64,000 nt of DNA, taken from an uncultured Eubacteriales bacterium (GTDB lineage Bacteria; Bacillota; Clostridia; Oscillospirales; Oscillospiraceae). The notes below the pieces were generated by a model. It was not told the DNA's origin. It was given only the letters and a program-made list of their open reading frames with translations, and did no database searches. A program made the translations under genes and the position numbers. Numbering within the stretch: position 1 is the stretch's first letter; every line of letters begins with the position of its first letter. The stretch lies in the NCBI GenBank assembly GCA_959602365.1, contig CAUGSS010000009.1, forward strand, positions 1-64,000. Direction: 5' to 3'. Of the stretch, positions 24,058 through 32,794 are shown in pieces.

Positions 24058-25206
24058 TCACCAGAGCGCCCGGTAGATCTGCGCCACGTCCTCCGGGGTG
24101 GCCAGCCTGGGATTGTCCACCGTGCAGGAGTCCTTCAGCGCCCCCTCCACCATGGCGGGGATCGCCGCCTCATACTCCTGCTGGGTGCAGGTGCCGGTGT
24201 CCCGCATGGAGATGTGCATATCCATTTCCTTCATCATGAACTGGGTCCAGGCGATCAGCGCGCGGACCGTGGTGATGGTGTTGAAATTCTGCAGCCCCAG
24301 CACCCGGGCGATGGACTCATAGCAGCGCACCGTGTGGTCGTAGTCCTTGCGGCTCTTGGAGTGGGGGGTGATCTGGCTGTTGAACTCAATGATGTGGGGC
24401 AGCAGCATGGCATTGGCCGCCCCGTGGGGGATGTGGAACTGGGCCCCCAGCTGATGGGCCATGCCGTGGTTCAACCCCAGGCCGGAGGCGTTGAAGGCCA
24501 GCCCTGCCAGGGTGGAGGCCACATGCATCTTCTGCCGGGCATGGATGTCGTTGTTGTCCAGGAAGCTGCGCAGCAGGTAGCTGCCGCAGATCTCGATGGC
24601 CTTTTCCGCCAGAGCTGCGCTGAACTCATTGTAGCGCAGGCTGACATAGCTCTCCAGGGCATGGGTGAACACGTCCATGCCGGTGTTGGCGGTGACTGTG
24701 GCGGGAACGCTCTTCACCAGCTCCACGTCCAGGATGGCCTCGTCAGGCAGCAGGCTGTTCGCCACCAGGGGATACTTTGTGTGATTGGCGGGATCCGAGA
24801 TGACGCTGAAGGAGGTCACCTCGCTGCCGGTGCCGCTGGTGGTGGGCACCGCAATCAGCGGCAGCCGCACCCGGCTGGGGTTGGTCTGGATGGCCACCTC
24901 CCGGATGGCCTTGGCCGAATCGATGGCGCTGCCGCCCCCCACGCAGAGAATGCTGTCCGGCTCGAAGTCCGTCAGAGCCTGAACGCCCTCCACAATTTTC
25001 TCGATGGGCGGATCGGGCACCACCTGGTCAAAGAGCCGGTACATGGCGCCGTGTTGATCCAGCGGATCGGTGATCAGGCGGATCAGGCCGCTGGACACCA
25101 CAAAGGGATCGGTGACAATCAGATAGCGGTGATAGGGCAAATCCTTCAGTCGATCCAGGGCGCCGGGGCCAAAGTAAATTTTCGTACGGATATCAAATTC
25201 CTTCAT
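24058..25206 (-). CDS. Iron-containing alcohol dehydrogenase
   Basis: A 382-residue group III (Fe-ADH) dehydrogenase interconverting an alcohol and aldehyde with NAD(P). The nucleotide-binding site GGGSAIDSAKAI lies near residue 90, and PTTSGTGSEVTSFSVI near 135. The metal-ligand region is GLGLNHGMAHQLGAQFHIPHGAANA about 255-280, supplying three His together with Asp near 190. Start ATG 25206 follows GGGGAGG. It resembles 1-propanol, butanol or 4-hydroxybutyrate dehydrogenases. The nearby 4-hydroxybutyrate-type CoA-transferase makes the last attractive, but the gene has its own promoter and could be independent. Confidence 0.9.
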   Translation of the reverse strand: MKEFDIRTKIYFGPGALDRLKDLPYHRYLIVTDPFVVSSGLIRLITDPLDQHGAMYRLFDQVVPDPPIEKIVEGVQALTDFEPDSILCVGGGSAIDSAKAIREVAIQTNPSRVRLPLIAVPTTSGTGSEVTSFSVISDPANHTKYPLVANSLLPDEAILDVELVKSVPATVTANTGMDVFTHALESYVSLRYNEFSAALAEKAIEICGSYLLRSFLDNNDIHARQKMHVASTLAGLAFNASGLGLNHGMAHQLGAQFHIPHGAANAMLLPHIIEFNSQITPHSKSRKDYDHTVRCYESIARVLGLQNFNTITTVRALIAWTQFMMKEMDMHISMRDTGTCTQQEYEAAIPAMVEGALKDSCTVDNPRLATPEDVAQIYRALW

Positions 25207-25251
25207 AGCAACCTCCCCTGTTCGGGCAGAATCAGCGGTCTTGTCTCTGCT

Positions 25252-25280
25252 ATTATACCGCCAACCAGGGCATACCGCAA
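25252..25280 (-). promoter_or_regulatory. Promoter of the iron alcohol dehydrogenase
   Basis: Minus strand: TTGCGG (25280-25275), 17-nt spacer, TATAAT (25257-25252). The leader is about 40 nt. Confidence 0.7.
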
Positions 25281-25363
25281 GGGATTTCTCGTTAAAAAAT
25301 TAACTATTTTCCGATTTTTTCTGTTTTTGTGTTTTTCGATGGTTCTTTGCAGCGGGAGAACGG

Positions 25364-25401
25364 CGGACGCCCGCAGGACCTCTGGGTCCCGCGGGCGTCC
25401 G
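25364..25401 (-). terminator. Large hairpin at the end of the selenium/molybdenum operon
   Basis: CGGACGCCCGC (25364-25374) pairs with GCGGGCGTCCG (25391-25401), with an inner GGACC/GGTCC stem. It lies 15 nt past the last gene. No U-run follows on the minus strand, so it may terminate weakly or mainly protect the 3' end. Confidence 0.55.
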
Positions 25402-25415
25402 ATTGAAAATATAAA

Positions 25416-26369
25416 TTACTCCCCGGCAAAGAATCGGCGGGGGTTGTCCACCATAATGGTGTGGATGTCCGCCTCGGTGAGGCCGGCGGCGCAGAGCATT
25501 GGGATGACTTCCCGGCTGATGTAGGTGAAATCGATGTCCAGGTTCAGGTAGTCGGCGGAGGAGGTGGTCTCCCAGCTGTCCCAGAAGGCCAGATAAGTGG
25601 CCCAGTCGTGGCTGAGGAAGATGCGGTCGATGTAGCCCTTCTCCACCAGGTCCAGAATGTTCTTCACCGAGTTTTTCACCGGATTGTCCAGGTGGCCGTA
25701 GGCCAGCCGGTCAAAGCCGATGTAGGCCCCCGCTTTGACCAGATCCTCCTGATAGGCCCAGTCGTTGCAGTCCCCGGTGTGGCCCAGGATGACCCGCTTG
25801 GGCTCCACTCCGGCGGAGGCGTAGACCTCCAGGATCTCATAGCCGCTCTTGACCGAGGGGTCGTGGTGGCAGAAGATGGGCAGGTTTGCCTCCCTGGCCA
25901 CAGTGCCCACGCAGTGGAGCAGCTTGCGCTGCAGCGGGGTGACGCCGGCCTTGGCTACGCCGTTTTTCATGATGCCGGGCTTGGAATCGGTGCCTGCAAT
26001 TCCATGCAGGCACTCGTCCAGCAGCAGGTCGTGGATCTCTCCCTCGTCCCGCATGGCCAGCCAGGCCTCTTCCTGGTAGTAGAAGCCGGAGGAGGCCACC
26101 ACATTGACCCCGGAGCGTTCAGACACATCCCGAAGCAGGTGGATATCCCGGCCCAGGTTGACGGCGGTGCCGTCCACAAAGGTGGTGACGCCGTACTCTT
26201 TCAGCTTCTTGAGCTGGCCGGCGGCCATCTCCACCAGCTTGTCGTATTGCAGGAACTTATCCCCGAAGTTCATGCGCATAGACCAGTCGGCACAGGTGAT
26301 ATGCTCATGCATCAGGGTCTGGCCCAGCGCCTCGGCGGCCACCGGGCCCAGAACGGTGTTGACCATCAT
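25416..26369 (-). CDS. Phosphotriesterase-family metal hydrolase
   Basis: A 317-residue amidohydrolase-superfamily protein of the phosphotriesterase-related group, whose members are mostly lactonases or hydrolases of unknown substrate. Metal ligands are apparent: the paired His in LMHEHITC (residues 21-23), the central Lys region (IMKNGVAKAG), His in FCHHDP, His in ILGHTGD and the active-site Asp in FLSHDW near residue 260. The start follows GAGGAGG. It is the last gene of the Se/Mo operon, 18 nt after a CoA-transferase gene, so it may open a ring or lactone formed by the molybdenum hydroxylase; that is inference. Confidence 0.87.
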   Translation of the reverse strand: MMVNTVLGPVAAEALGQTLMHEHITCADWSMRMNFGDKFLQYDKLVEMAAGQLKKLKEYGVTTFVDGTAVNLGRDIHLLRDVSERSGVNVVASSGFYYQEEAWLAMRDEGEIHDLLLDECLHGIAGTDSKPGIMKNGVAKAGVTPLQRKLLHCVGTVAREANLPIFCHHDPSVKSGYEILEVYASAGVEPKRVILGHTGDCNDWAYQEDLVKAGAYIGFDRLAYGHLDNPVKNSVKNILDLVEKGYIDRIFLSHDWATYLAFWDSWETTSSADYLNLDIDFTYISREVIPMLCAAGLTEADIHTIMVDNPRRFFAGE

Positions 26370-26387
26370 ATCTTCAGCGTCCTCCTC

Positions 26388-27710
26388 TTACCGCAGCATC
26401 AGTTCCCGGGCCTGCTGGCGCAGCTGGGAACGGAACTCAGGGGCGGCCACATTGATCAGCTCCTCCACCCGCTGGGAGATGGTCTTGCCCCGCAGCTTGG
26501 CAATGCCGTACTCAGTGATGATATAGTCTACAATATTCCGGGAGATGGAGACCACAGCGCCGGGCTTCAGCTGGGGCACAATCCGGGAGATGGTGCCCCC
26601 CTTGGCGGTGGCGTTGATGGCGATGATGCCCTTGCCGCCCGGGGCGTGGTAGGCGCCATAGGCAAAGTCGGTGGCGCCGCCGGTGCCCGACCACTGGCGG
26701 GAGCCGATGGACTCGGAGCACACCTGACCGGTCAGGTCAATCTCCAGGGCGGTGTTCAGGCTGACCATGTTCTCGTTCTTCATAATATTGAAGGGGTTGT
26801 TCACATAGGCCACCGGCAGAATCTCCACCATGGGGTTGTCGTTGATATAGTCATACAGCTCCTGGGATCCCCAGCAGAAGGCGCCGATGGTCCGGTTGCG
26901 GAAGAAGAACTTCTTGCGGGAGTTGTTCACTGCGCCGCACTGCATCAGCTTGCCCATGGAGGAGGAGATCATCTCGGTGTAAATGCCCAGATCGTGGCGG
27001 TCCTCCAGATCATGGGCCACCGCGTCGGGCAGGCCGCCGATGCCCAGCTGGATGCAGTCCCCGTCCTTAATCAGGGAGGAAGCATAGTGGGCGATTTTCT
27101 GCTGCTCGGGAGTGGCGGGCGCCACCGGGGCGTTGGTGATGGGGTAGTCCACATCAATGAAGTAGTTCACCTTTTCAATGGGCACCCGGACCGTGCCGCC
27201 GGTGTAGGGCAGGCGCTTGTTGACCTCAAAGATCACCAGGTCACAGGAGTCCAGCATCTCCAGCTCTGCCTGCTGGGTGCAGGACACCGCCACATAGCCG
27301 TAGCGGTCCATGGGGGTGACGGCGGCCCAGAAGATATTGGGCTTCCGGGTCTCCATCATGACCTGAGACATGGAGTGCAGGTTGTTGGGGCAGAAATTGA
27401 TCCGGGTGGATCCCTTGGCAATCTGCTCCCGCAGCGCCGGGCCCAGGAAGATGGAGTTGACGCTGATCACGCCGTCCAGGTTGTGGTTGGGGTCGGTGAT
27501 AAAGGGATATGCCTCCTGAGGGGCGCCCATCCAGACGCACACATCCTCCACGCCCCGGTCCGCGATGGTGTGCAGATTGCGCAGCATGGCCAGAGGCTCG
27601 CAGCCATAGGCGGCCTGGGCGATGGTGTCGCCGGAATGGATCATACCCAGCGCATCCTCCAGGGTGATGAATTTGGATTTATAAAGTGCCTTCTTTTCCT
27701 CAAATGTCAT
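26388..27710 (-). CDS. Acetyl-CoA hydrolase/transferase family, 4-hydroxybutyrate CoA-transferase type
   Basis: A 440-residue cytoplasmic CoA-transferase moving CoA from acetyl-CoA or butyryl-CoA to a carboxylate. The catalytic Glu is Glu246 in IYTEMISSS, and the Gly-rich CoA-binding loop QLGIGGLPDA lies at 221-230. N-terminal SGDTI and C-terminal GGATDFAYGA segments match the 4-hydroxybutyrate CoA-transferase group. The start ATG 27710 is behind GGAGTG. Placed between mocA (33 nt upstream) and a phosphotriesterase-family gene (18 nt downstream), it is part of the Se/Mo operon, suggesting that the hydroxylase product is eventually activated as a CoA thioester. Confidence 0.9.
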   Translation of the reverse strand: MTFEEKKALYKSKFITLEDALGMIHSGDTIAQAAYGCEPLAMLRNLHTIADRGVEDVCVWMGAPQEAYPFITDPNHNLDGVISVNSIFLGPALREQIAKGSTRINFCPNNLHSMSQVMMETRKPNIFWAAVTPMDRYGYVAVSCTQQAELEMLDSCDLVIFEVNKRLPYTGGTVRVPIEKVNYFIDVDYPITNAPVAPATPEQQKIAHYASSLIKDGDCIQLGIGGLPDAVAHDLEDRHDLGIYTEMISSSMGKLMQCGAVNNSRKKFFFRNRTIGAFCWGSQELYDYINDNPMVEILPVAYVNNPFNIMKNENMVSLNTALEIDLTGQVCSESIGSRQWSGTGGATDFAYGAYHAPGGKGIIAINATAKGGTISRIVPQLKPGAVVSISRNIVDYIITEYGIAKLRGKTISQRVEELINVAAPEFRSQLRQQARELMLR

Positions 27711-27743
27711 TCATATCACTCCAATTCTATCAGTTCAGTTCCA

Positions 27744-28349
27744 TTATTCTGATGTCTTCCGCCCTCTATTGTACTGTAAATTTTCACCGGTGACAAGGGG
27801 CAGGTCAATATCCTCCAGCTCTTCCGGCGCCGCCGGAACCAGGACAGCCTCCTCCAAATGGCGCTGCAGCACCGCCCGGCCCCCGGTATCCCCGCTGAGG
27901 GCTTCCAACTCCGGCCGGAACCGGGCGGAAAACCAGGCCGGATTGCCTCTCCGCCCTCCGCAGGACAGGCAGCCCAGCGGCGCGCCGGAGCCCCGGCAGC
28001 ACTCCAACAGCCGCCCAATGGTGCTCTCTCTCAGTCTGGGCTGGTCGGAGACAAAAAATACATAGCTGTCTGCCTCCCCGGCCAGCGCCAGGGCGGCGCG
28101 GATGGTGTGGGAGATCCCCTCCGCCGCCCGGGGACTCGCCCCCCAGGGGATGCCCCGGCCCCCGCACCAGGCCTGGATGGCCGGGGTGTTGGTCATAACC
28201 AGCAGCCGGGTGTCCTCGTTCCGCAGCTGTTCCAGCTTGTCCAACGTGTGCCGGTAGAGAGGCCTGCCCTCCAGTTCCAGCAGCAGCTTGTCCTCCGGCC
28301 CAAAGCGCCGGGATAACCCCGCCGCCAGCAGGATGAGCGCTGTCTTCAC
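27744..28349 (-). CDS. mocA: Molybdenum cofactor cytidylyltransferase-like NTP transferase (MocA/MobA-like)
   Basis: A 201-residue nucleotidyltransferase that probably attaches CMP (or a related nucleotide) to the molybdenum cofactor for the adjacent hydroxylase. The N-terminal signature LLAAGLSRRFGPEDKLLLEL (residues about 7-26) binds the nucleotide, and SDQPRL near residue 103 is the metal-binding motif. I take GTG 28349, which overlaps the stop of the hydroxylase gene as GTGA; a GTG at 28370 is also possible. Members of this family regularly occur in selenium-dependent molybdenum hydroxylase loci. Confidence 0.87.
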   Translation of the reverse strand: MKTALILLAAGLSRRFGPEDKLLLELEGRPLYRHTLDKLEQLRNEDTRLLVMTNTPAIQAWCGGRGIPWGASPRAAEGISHTIRAALALAGEADSYVFFVSDQPRLRESTIGRLLECCRGSGAPLGCLSCGGRRGNPAWFSARFRPELEALSGDTGGRAVLQRHLEEAVLVPAAPEELEDIDLPLVTGENLQYNRGRKTSE

Positions 28350-30637
28350 CGCCGGTTCAGCTCCCGCCACACCTTTTCCGCCGTGATCGGCATCTCCCGG
28401 ATGCGCACGCCGCAGGCGTTCTCCAGGGCGTTGGCGATGGCGGGACAGGGGGTGTCGATGACCACCTCGCCGATGCTCTTGGCCCCGAACGGCCCCTGGG
28501 GCTCATAGCTGGGGGCGAACTCCACATGGATGGGGCAGATATCCTGACGGGTCGGGATTTTATACTGCAAAAAATTCCGCTCGATCAGGCTGCCGTCGGG
28601 GTTGTACCGGACCGTCTCGGTCAGCGCCATCCCGATGCCCTGGACGATTCCCCCCTCAGTCTGGACCCGGGCCAGATTGGGGTTCAGCGGCGTACCGCAG
28701 TCCACCACCGCGTCATATTCCACCAGGGTGACCTTTCCCGTCTCCGGATCCAGGTCGATCTCCGCAGCCCCGGCCATAAAGGGGGGCGGAGAGTTGGGGC
28801 AGGTGTGGTTTTCGGTGGCAATGATGGGAACCCCGCCGCACTCGGAGGCATAGGCCACCTCGGCCAAAGACACCTTTTCCCCGCTGGGCAGATGCTCCAC
28901 CAGGCCGTCGTGGTATCCGGTCTCCTCCACCGGCCAGCCTCTCTGACGGGCTGCCTCGGCGCGGATTTTTTCAATGAGGGTCTGGGCGCACTTGTACACC
29001 GCCCCGCCGGTCAGAAACGCGGTGGAGGAGGCGTAGGAGCCTGAGTCGTAGGGAGAGGTGTCTGTGTCCACCTGAGCCGTCACCACCTGGTCCACCGGGA
29101 TCTCCAGGCACTCGGCGGCCACCTGGGCCAGGGTGGTGTCGCAGCCGGTGCCCATGTCCGCCGCGCCGATGAGCAGGTTGACCATGCCCTCGTCTCCCAC
29201 CTTCAGGGTGGCGCCTCCCACGTCGATGCCGGAGATGGCGCTGCCCTGCATGGCCATGGCCAGCCCCACACCCCGGATGTGGCCGTTGGGCAGCACCCGG
29301 CGGGGATATTTTTTCTCCCAGCCGATCATCTCCTTCACCCGCTCCAGGCACTGGTCCAGCGTGCAGGAGGTATTCCTTTCCCCAAAGTAGGAAGGCATGA
29401 TCTGGCCTTCCCGGACCAGGTTCTGTTCCCGGATCCGGGCCGGATCCATATCCAGCCGGTGGGCAAGCTCATCCACAGCGGACTCCACCGCATGGATGCC
29501 CTGGGTGGCGCCAAAGCCCCGGTAGGCCCCCGCGGGCTGGAGATTGGTATAGACCACGTCGGCCCGAAAGGCGTAGGCCTCCAGCTTTCCGTAAAGCGAA
29601 ATCGCTTTATGCCCGGAGAGCCCCACGGTGGTGGTGGAGTGCTCCCCATAGGCGCCGCCGTTGGACAGGGTGTACATGGAGATGCCCCGGATATGTCCAT
29701 CCCGGTCGGCGCCGATCCGGACCCGGATCTCCATCTCATGCCGGGGGCAGCCGCAAGTGGTGGCCTCCTCCCGGGAGTAGACAATCATGGCGGGTTTTCC
29801 GGTGCGCCAGGTGACAATGGCCGGATAAATCTCCGCCTCCACCGTCTGCTTGGCTCCAAAACCGCCGCCAATGCGGGGCTTGATGACCCGCACCTTGCTC
29901 TTTGGAATCCCCAGGGCTGTGGAGACAATGCGCCGGACATGGAAGGCGATCTGCGTGGAAGGCACGATGTTGAGCCGTCCATAGGTGTCCAGATAGCTGA
30001 AGGCCCGGAAGGTCTCCATCATGGTCTGGTTGTTGGATACCGTGTGATAGGTCTCATCCACCACCACGTCGCAGTCGGCCAGCACTGCCTCCACGTCTCC
30101 GTCGGCGCTCTCCTCATGGCAGATCAGGTTGCGCTTCACTTCGCTGCCCTGCTCGTACAGAATCTTCCAGTCCTCCTCGGGATGGACCACGTTGGGGTTG
30201 TCCAGGGCGGCGCGGAAATCCAGCACCGGCTCCAGCACCTGATAGGTCACTTTGATGAGCTTGAGCGCCCGCTCCACCGCCTCCTGGGTCTCTCCGGCCA
30301 CAATGGCCACCGGGTCCCCCACATAGCGCACCCGCCGGTCCAGGATATACCGGTCATAGGGCGAGCCCTCGGGATAGCTCTGGCCAGCCTGGGTAAAGCG
30401 GATCTGGGGCACATCCCGCCAGGTGAGGACGCAGGCGATGCCGGGCACCAGCTCAGCCCGGGAGACGTCGATATCCTCCACCAGGGCGCTGGCATGGGGG
30501 GACCGGAGCAGTTTGACCACCAGGCAGTCCGCCGGGGCCAGGTCCTGGGTATAGACCGGCTGGCCGGTGACCAGGGCCTTGTAGTCTTTTTTGCGGATGG
30601 GCTGATTCACCGCCCGCAGTTCACTGACAGGCTTCAT
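28346..30637 (-). CDS. Xanthine dehydrogenase-family molybdopterin-binding (large) subunit
   Basis: A 763-residue catalytic subunit of a molybdenum hydroxylase. An aldehyde oxidase/xanthine dehydrogenase a/b hammerhead domain (residues about 20-130) is followed by the molybdopterin-binding domain with RIGGGFGAKQ (about 255), GAYRGFGATQ (about 365) and the catalytic Glu in GPFGAKSIGEV near residue 725. Its start overlaps the 2Fe-2S gene by ATGA. Clustering with selD, yedF, yqeB and yqeC marks it as a selenium-dependent hydroxylase carrying labile Se on Mo. The substrate could be a purine, nicotinate or other N-heterocycle or aldehyde; neighbouring catabolic genes argue against a simple purine pathway. 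Confidence 0.93.
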   Translation of the reverse strand: MKPVSELRAVNQPIRKKDYKALVTGQPVYTQDLAPADCLVVKLLRSPHASALVEDIDVSRAELVPGIACVLTWRDVPQIRFTQAGQSYPEGSPYDRYILDRRVRYVGDPVAIVAGETQEAVERALKLIKVTYQVLEPVLDFRAALDNPNVVHPEEDWKILYEQGSEVKRNLICHEESADGDVEAVLADCDVVVDETYHTVSNNQTMMETFRAFSYLDTYGRLNIVPSTQIAFHVRRIVSTALGIPKSKVRVIKPRIGGGFGAKQTVEAEIYPAIVTWRTGKPAMIVYSREEATTCGCPRHEMEIRVRIGADRDGHIRGISMYTLSNGGAYGEHSTTTVGLSGHKAISLYGKLEAYAFRADVVYTNLQPAGAYRGFGATQGIHAVESAVDELAHRLDMDPARIREQNLVREGQIMPSYFGERNTSCTLDQCLERVKEMIGWEKKYPRRVLPNGHIRGVGLAMAMQGSAISGIDVGGATLKVGDEGMVNLLIGAADMGTGCDTTLAQVAAECLEIPVDQVVTAQVDTDTSPYDSGSYASSTAFLTGGAVYKCAQTLIEKIRAEAARQRGWPVEETGYHDGLVEHLPSGEKVSLAEVAYASECGGVPIIATENHTCPNSPPPFMAGAAEIDLDPETGKVTLVEYDAVVDCGTPLNPNLARVQTEGGIVQGIGMALTETVRYNPDGSLIERNFLQYKIPTRQDICPIHVEFAPSYEPQGPFGAKSIGEVVIDTPCPAIANALENACGVRIREMPITAEKVWRELNRR

Positions 30638-31092
30638 TCCTTGTCACCTCGCTTCAGCCAGGCCTGGATGGCCCGCAGCTGGCTGACATAGCCGGTGCAG
30701 CGGCACAGGTTGCCCGCCAGGTACTCGTTGATCTCTTCCAGGGTGGGGTCTTTCAGTTCCCGCTCCATGGCCAGCACATTCATAATAAAGCCCGGGTTGC
30801 AGAAGCCGCACTGCTCACCGCCCTGATCGGCCAAAAAGCCGCCGAATTCCTCGGCCTGCTTTTGCACCCCCTCCAGGGTGGTCACCTCTCTTCCCGCGCA
30901 CCGGGCGGCGGGCATATTGCAGGAGAGGACCGGCGTCCCGTCCAGCCATACTGTACAGAGCCCGCAGTTCGAGGTCTCGCACCCACGTTTCACGCTGTAG
31001 CATCCCTGGCTTCTGAGAAAGTCCAGCAGCACCATGTCCGCCGGGATCTCGGCGGTGACTGCTCTTCCGTTGAGGGTGAGGTTCAGCGTCAT
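30634..31092 (-). CDS. 2Fe-2S subunit of the molybdenum hydroxylase
   Basis: A 152-residue small subunit carrying two [2Fe-2S] centres that pass electrons from Mo to FAD. The N-terminal ferredoxin-like domain holds Cys38, Cys43, Cys46 and Cys58 (CETSNCGLC motif). The C-terminal helical domain holds Cys95, Cys98, Cys130 and Cys132 (CGFC...CRCTGY). Spacing is canonical for the xanthine dehydrogenase family. It overlaps both neighbours by 4 nt (ATGA), indicating coupled translation of the three subunits. Confidence 0.95.
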   Translation of the reverse strand: MTLNLTLNGRAVTAEIPADMVLLDFLRSQGCYSVKRGCETSNCGLCTVWLDGTPVLSCNMPAARCAGREVTTLEGVQKQAEEFGGFLADQGGEQCGFCNPGFIMNVLAMERELKDPTLEEINEYLAGNLCRCTGYVSQLRAIQAWLKRGDKE

Positions 31093-31850
31093 GCATCTTC
31101 TCCTCCTTTGAGTTGCTCCAGACCGCGGCGAAGCAATACGCCGGCCAGGTGGGCGCGGTATGCTCCGCTGGCCCGGGTGTTGGAGCCGTAGGTCAGGGCT
31201 CCGGCGGCAGCCAGCAGCTCCTCCTCTGTCTCCGCCTCCACCCGCTCCGCCCGGGCGGGCCGGGCTCCAATGGCTGCCCGCCAGCCCGTCTCTGTCCGGG
31301 CCAGGGCCGCCGTCAGCACCGGCAGGTCGGTCTCCGCATTGCGGAAGCTCTCATAGACCACCCGCAGCGGTGTCTTTTTGACAATGATATGGTTCAGGAT
31401 GTCGCTGTCCTGCTTCGCGCCGGCAAATTGGGGCAGCGGAAGCTCTCCGCCCCGGTACAGACACACGCTGGCGTCCAGGGCCAGGAAACAGGTCAGCACG
31501 TCGGAAAAACCGTAGCGTCCCCAGAGGGTGCCTCCCACTGTGGCACAGTTGCGGAACTGCACCCCCACAATGTGGCGCACGCACTCCCGCACCGCCCCAC
31601 GGGTATAATCGTTGAGCCCCGGATGGAGCTCCAGCTGCCGCAGGGTGACCATGCACCCGATGCGGAAGCCGTCCTCCGTCTCCTCAATCTGGTCCAGCCC
31701 CAGGCCGGACAGGTCGATGGCCGTATTCCACTGGCGCTCTCCCATCTTGAGCCAACCGGTGCCCCCCAGAACACAGTTGGCCCGGCTCTGGTTCAGCTTC
31801 CAGGCCTCCTCCAGTGACCCGGGCCTGACATATTGTTTGAATCTTAGCAT
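31089..31850 (-). CDS. FAD-binding subunit of the molybdenum hydroxylase
   Basis: A 253-residue medium subunit of the CO dehydrogenase/xanthine dehydrogenase flavoprotein family. The FAD-binding stretches are VLGGTGWLKMGE (residues about 26-37) and the ATVGGTLWGRYGFSD segment near residue 108. The C-terminal CO_deh_flav_C domain is somewhat degenerate and short. It starts at ATG 31850 and overlaps the preceding xdhC reading frame, and its stop overlaps the 2Fe-2S start as ATGA. Confidence 0.92.
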   Translation of the reverse strand: MLRFKQYVRPGSLEEAWKLNQSRANCVLGGTGWLKMGERQWNTAIDLSGLGLDQIEETEDGFRIGCMVTLRQLELHPGLNDYTRGAVRECVRHIVGVQFRNCATVGGTLWGRYGFSDVLTCFLALDASVCLYRGGELPLPQFAGAKQDSDILNHIIVKKTPLRVVYESFRNAETDLPVLTAALARTETGWRAAIGARPARAERVEAETEEELLAAAGALTYGSNTRASGAYRAHLAGVLLRRGLEQLKGGEDA

Positions 31851-32794
31851 GTAATGTCATCCTCCTTCACAGGGATGATGAGATATTTGGCCGCTCCGCC
31901 GCAGATACTGCCGGCGGAACCGTCCATATGATAGGTGAACAGGCCTGGACGGCCGGTCTCCAGGGCCTCCAGGGCCTTTGCCCTGGCCTCGGCCTCCCAG
32001 ATCCCCCCGCCGATGGTGCCCCGAATTTCTCCGTTGGGAAAGACCAGCATGCTGGCCCCAGGGCCCCGGGGGGTGCTGCCCTGGCTGTCCACCAAAGTGA
32101 CCATGGCATAGGGAAAATGGTCCAGCGCCCGGAGAAAAGGCTCCTCCAGCGGGGCCCGGAGCCCCAGGTCCCGGCGGCGGCATACCAGCTCCGCCACCAC
32201 GGAGACGGCGATCTCCGCCGGGGTCTCCGCGCCGATGTCCAGGCCGATGGGGCTGCGGATGGCATTGATCTCCGCCTGAGCGAAGCCGTCTCGGCTCAGA
32301 TGTTCCCGGGTGGCGGCAGCTTTCCTTCGGCTGCCCATCACGCCCAGATAGCAGTGGGGCAGCCGCAGGATCTCGCTGACACAGGTCCAGTCCTCCTGAT
32401 GTCCCCGGGTCATCACAGCGTAGAAGGCACAGGGGCCAAACCCACCCCCGCGGAGCAAGTCGGCAAACGCCCCGCAGCGCAGATCAGTTTCCGGGGGAAA
32501 GGCGCCCGGCTCCAGCACCTCAGGCCGGTTCTCCAACACGGTCACCTGGAAACCCACCGCCTGGGCCGCCGGAACCAACGCCCGGGAGACATGGCCGCCG
32601 CCGCAGATCACCAGCCGGGCCGGGGGGCGCAGCTCCTGGACAAAGCGCGCTCCGCCAGGCAGTTCCCCCAAGGTTCCGCCCGGCCAGCTCATCCGCTGCC
32701 GTCCCAGGTGTTCCGGCTCCAGAGAACTCTCCAGCCGGACCCACTGGCCGGAACCAAGCAATTCCTTTAGGGTTCGATAGAGCTCAGTCCCCAT
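31844..32794 (-). CDS. XdhC-family molybdenum hydroxylase maturation protein
   Basis: A 316-residue XdhC/CoxI protein that sulfurates (or here selenates) and inserts the molybdenum cofactor. The start is ATG 32794 behind GGAGG, inside the end of yqeB. The XdhC_C Rossmann domain begins with LVICGGGHVSRAL near residue 60 and contains VMTRGH and the YLGVMGSRRK segment. The C-terminal part holds the XdhC_CoxI motif DSQGSTPRGPGASML and IGGGIWE, which normally stands first, so the order of the two domains is reversed relative to E. coli XdhC. Overlaps on both sides show tight cotranscription. Confidence 0.88.
   Translation of the reverse strand: MGTELYRTLKELLGSGQWVRLESSLEPEHLGRQRMSWPGGTLGELPGGARFVQELRPPARLVICGGGHVSRALVPAAQAVGFQVTVLENRPEVLEPGAFPPETDLRCGAFADLLRGGGFGPCAFYAVMTRGHQEDWTCVSEILRLPHCYLGVMGSRRKAAATREHLSRDGFAQAEINAIRSPIGLDIGAETPAEIAVSVVAELVCRRRDLGLRAPLEEPFLRALDHFPYAMVTLVDSQGSTPRGPGASMLVFPNGEIRGTIGGGIWEAEARAKALEALETGRPGLFTYHMDGSAGSICGGAAKYLIIPVKEDDITC

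Noticed and set aside
23296..25524. 742-codon plus-strand frame across citrate synthase and alcohol dehydrogenase
   Set aside because: It runs over a bidirectional terminator and two well-defined genes; the translation is biased and featureless.
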